Notes under the pieces: model-generated
The model's database searches: none
The model's input: only the letters and a program-made list of their open reading frames with translations
Told to the model about the DNA's origin: nothing
Position numbers and translations under genes: made by a program
Assembly (NCBI GenBank): GCA_050248715.1
Contig: JBFWRV010000009.1
Coordinates: 66,701-130,700, forward strand
Reading direction: 5' to 3'
DNA from: AWTP1-13 sp050248715
GTDB lineage: Bacteria > Pseudomonadota > Alphaproteobacteria > Rhizobiales > Hyphomicrobiaceae
Length of the DNA: 64,000 bases
Shown: piece after piece, positions 62,080 to 64,000 of the stretch
How the letters are laid out: each line of letters starts with the position of its first letter
How positions within the stretch are numbered: position 1 is the first letter of the stretch

Positions 62080-62835
62080 ATGAAAATCCTGGTCGCGGTA
62101 AAGCGCGTAGTCGATTTCAACGTCAAGATCCGGGTGAAGTCTGACGGGTCGGGCGTCGAGCTAGCCAACGTCAAGATGTCGATGAACCCCTTCGACGAGA
62201 TCGCCGTCGAGGAGGCTGTCCGGCTGAAGGAGAAGGGCACGGTTACTGAGATCGTCGCCGTCTCGATCGGGCCGACCAAGTCCCAGGAGACGATCCGCAC
62301 GGCCCTGTCGATGGGGGCCGACCGCGGTATCCTCGTGGAGACGGCCGATGGCCAGGCGATCGAGCCGCTGTCGGTGGCGAAGCTTATCAAGGGCGTGATC
62401 GACGCCGAGAAGCCCGCGTTCATCATCCTGGGCAAGCAGGCCATCGACGATGACTGCAACCAGACCGGCCAGATGCTGGCCGCGCTGCTCGGCTGGCCGC
62501 AAGCCACCTTCGCTTCCAGACTCGTCATCGAAGGCGAGAACGCACTCGTCACGCGCGAGGTCGACGGCGGGCTCGAGACCTTGAAGATGAAGCTGCCGAT
62601 CGTCGTCACCACCGACCTGCGCCTCAACGAGCCGCGCTACCCCTCATTGCCCAACATCATGAAAGCCAAGAAGAAGCCGCTCGAGGTGAAGAAGCCCGGC
62701 GACTTCGGCGTCGACACGGCTCCGCGCCTCAAGGTGCTCAAGACGGTCGAACCTGCCGGCCGCAAAGCGGGCGTCAAGGTGGCCGACGCCGCCGAGCTCG
62801 TCGCCAAGCTCAAGGAGGTCGGCGCGCTATCATGA
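62080..62835 (+). CDS. etfB: Electron transfer flavoprotein beta subunit
   Basis: A 251-residue protein starting MKILVAVKRVVDFNVKIRV, with MSMNPFDEIAVEEAVRLKEKG and the AMP-binding ILGKQAIDDDCNQTGQMLAALLG. The conserved C-terminal segment VTTDLRLNEPRYPSLPNIMKAKKKP includes the recognition loop. ETF carries electrons from acyl-CoA dehydrogenases to ETF-quinone oxidoreductase. Its stop overlaps the etfA start by 4 bp (ATGA). It begins an etfB-etfA-3-hydroxyacyl-CoA dehydrogenase series. Confidence 0.96.
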   Translation: MKILVAVKRVVDFNVKIRVKSDGSGVELANVKMSMNPFDEIAVEEAVRLKEKGTVTEIVAVSIGPTKSQETIRTALSMGADRGILVETADGQAIEPLSVAKLIKGVIDAEKPAFIILGKQAIDDDCNQTGQMLAALLGWPQATFASRLVIEGENALVTREVDGGLETLKMKLPIVVTTDLRLNEPRYPSLPNIMKAKKKPLEVKKPGDFGVDTAPRLKVLKTVEPAGRKAGVKVADAAELVAKLKEVGALS

Positions 62836-63776
62836 CAACCCTGCTCCTCGCCGATCACGACAACAAGACCCTGAGCCCCGCCGTCGCCAAGGCGATGAGC
62901 GCGGCCAAGGCGCTCGGGCAGGACGTGCATGTGCTGGTGGCCGGCGCAGATTGCAAGGGCGTGGCCGAGGCCGCGGCCAAGCTCGACGGCGCCGCCAAGG
63001 TGCTTCTTGCCGACGCCCCTCATCTCGGCCACCAGCTGGCCGAGGAAGTCGCCGCCCTTGCCGGCGGCCTGATGGCCAACTACGACGCGCTCGTCTCGGC
63101 CTCGACGGCCTCGGGCAAGAACATCGTGCCGCGCGTCGCTGCGGCGCTCGATGTGATGCAGGTCTCCGACATCATCAAGGTGGTGTCTCCCGATACGTTC
63201 GAGCGTCCGATTTACGCCGGCAACGCCATTCAAACCGTGCAATCGGCCGACAAGAAAAAGGTGGTGACGGTCCGCACCACCGCCTTCCAAGCGGTCGGCA
63301 ACAGCGGATCGGCTCCCATCGAGGCCGTCGCGGCGCCAGCGCCCGTCGGCCTCTCTAGTTTCGAGAAGGCCGAGATCCAGAAATCCGACCGTCCCGAGCT
63401 CACCGCTGCGAAGATCATCGTGTCGGGGGGCCGCGGCCTGCAGTCCGGCGAGAACTTCAAGAAGTACATCGAGCCGGTGGCGGACAAGCTCGGCGCGGCC
63501 GTGGGCGCGAGCCGCGCCGCGGTCGATGCGGGCTACATGCCGAACGACTACCAGGTAGGCCAGACGGGCAAGGTGGTGGCGCCCGAGCTCTACATCGCCG
63601 TCGGCATTTCCGGCGCCATCCAGCATCTGGCCGGCATGAAGGACAGCAAGGTGATCGTCGCCATCAACAAGGACGGCGAGGCGCCGATCTTTCAAGTGGC
63701 CGATTTCGGCCTCGTGGCGGACCTGTTCCAGGTTCTGCCGGAGCTGAAGGACGAGCTGGATAAGGCCGGCAAGTAG
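62832..63776 (+). CDS. etfA: Electron transfer flavoprotein alpha subunit
   Basis: A 314-residue protein. The N-terminal half is the EtfB-like fold. The C-terminal FAD domain shows IVSGGRGLQSGENF, GASRAAVDAGYMPNDYQVGQTG and LYIAVGISGAIQHLAGM, followed by INKDGEAPIFQVADFG. It binds FAD and partners EtfB. The start is coupled to etfB by a 4-bp overlap. Next comes a 3-hydroxyacyl-CoA dehydrogenase gene, 37 bp downstream. Confidence 0.96.
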   Translation: MTTLLLADHDNKTLSPAVAKAMSAAKALGQDVHVLVAGADCKGVAEAAAKLDGAAKVLLADAPHLGHQLAEEVAALAGGLMANYDALVSASTASGKNIVPRVAAALDVMQVSDIIKVVSPDTFERPIYAGNAIQTVQSADKKKVVTVRTTAFQAVGNSGSAPIEAVAAPAPVGLSSFEKAEIQKSDRPELTAAKIIVSGGRGLQSGENFKKYIEPVADKLGAAVGASRAAVDAGYMPNDYQVGQTGKVVAPELYIAVGISGAIQHLAGMKDSKVIVAINKDGEAPIFQVADFGLVADLFQVLPELKDELDKAGK

Positions 63777-63813
63777 ACCGGGCACCGGCGAGACGTTGAA
63801 CCGGGGTTGTCAA

Positions 63814-64000
63814 ATGGAGCAGGACGTCATGGACGCAGGCGTCAAAAACAAGAAGCCCGGGGGGCAGGCGGAGCGCGGCCGCAATAGCGAGGCCGGCGCG
63901 CAGTCTGCGATCAGTTCCGTCGGCATCATCGGCGCCGGCCAGATGGGCAAGGGCTTTGCGCTGGTGGTGGCGCTCGGCGGCTACTACGTGGCGCTGGTGG
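63814..64000 (+). CDS. 3-hydroxybutyryl-CoA dehydrogenase (3' partial)
   Basis: The frame is open to the window edge, giving 62 codons. After a lysine/glycine/glutamine-rich 30-residue leader comes SVGIIGAGQMGKGFALVVA, the GxGxxG NAD-binding motif of the 3-hydroxyacyl-CoA dehydrogenase family. The position after etfBA makes 3-hydroxybutyryl-CoA dehydrogenase likely. An ATG five codons in (63829) is an alternative start, with AGGAC just upstream. The leader is longer than in most family members. Confidence 0.8.
   Translation, partial: MEQDVMDAGVKNKKPGGQAERGRNSEAGAQSAISSVGIIGAGQMGKGFALVVALGGYYVALV

Overview
The window is about 64 kb of G+C-rich DNA (roughly two-thirds G+C by eye), densely packed with chromosomal housekeeping and metabolic genes. 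I see no phage, transposase, plasmid, CRISPR, rRNA or tRNA gene. The content points to an alphaproteobacterium, most likely of the Hyphomicrobiales (Rhizobiales). The evidence is a DivL-type cell-cycle kinase with two TTAA-N7-TTAA (CtrA-type) boxes, AddAB instead of RecBCD, an atpHAGDC cluster apart from the Fo genes, a TsaE-AmgK fusion beside MurU, tandem RppH genes, BA14K-like, DUF930, DUF1194 and extensin-like secreted proteins, an etfBA-hbd cluster, and mosaic palindromic intergenic repeats.

Layout. 1-3 kb: the end of a GumC/Wzc-like exopolysaccharide protein with a degenerate P-loop, then a polysaccharide deacetylase. 3-8.3 kb: an enolase-superfamily enzyme, a BIME-like repeat block, a gamma-glutamyltransferase and an SLC13/RCK_C transporter. 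8.5-12.8 kb: sucA-sucB of the TCA cycle, with no lpd following. 13-17.3 kb: a Tat-exported haloperoxidase/PAP2-like protein, a Na/Pi cotransporter and a DUF930 protein. 17.3-22.2 kb, minus strand: leuB, an orphan HsdR-N nuclease-domain protein, a split TPP decarboxylase (ComD/ComE-like) and an M20 peptidase. 22.4-28.8 kb: a CNT nucleoside transporter, an unknown membrane protein, a MatB-like acyl-CoA synthetase, an FAD monooxygenase, a zf-CHCC protein and an alpha/beta hydrolase. 29-35.3 kb: a DUF1194 protein, epoxide hydrolase, extensin-like lipoprotein, MFS transporter, acyl-CoA dehydrogenase-like flavoprotein and TetR regulator.

35.4-47.9 kb, minus strand, is the most coherent block: divL - tsaE/amgK fusion - murU - addB - addA - trxA. 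It combines cell-cycle signalling, tRNA t6A modification with muropeptide recycling, and double-strand-break repair. A near-perfect CtrA-type box lies just upstream of divL. 48-54.3 kb: a BA14K-like protein, then atpH-atpA-atpG-[palindromic repeat]-atpD-[small CPxCG protein]-atpC. 54.4-60 kb, minus strand: a PfkB-fold protein with a membrane-anchoring tail, two rppH paralogues, ctpA and an EnvC-like factor. 60.2-64 kb: a twin-TM HIG1-like protein, a PduO-type cobalamin adenosyltransferase, a rhomboid protease, etfB, etfA and the start of a 3-hydroxyacyl-CoA dehydrogenase gene cut by the window edge.

The least explained items are the small cysteine-containing protein inside the ATP synthase operon, the membrane-tailed PfkB protein, the HsdR-N gene among metabolic genes, and the CtrA-type boxes. 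All functions are inferred from motifs and family knowledge; no database search was possible.
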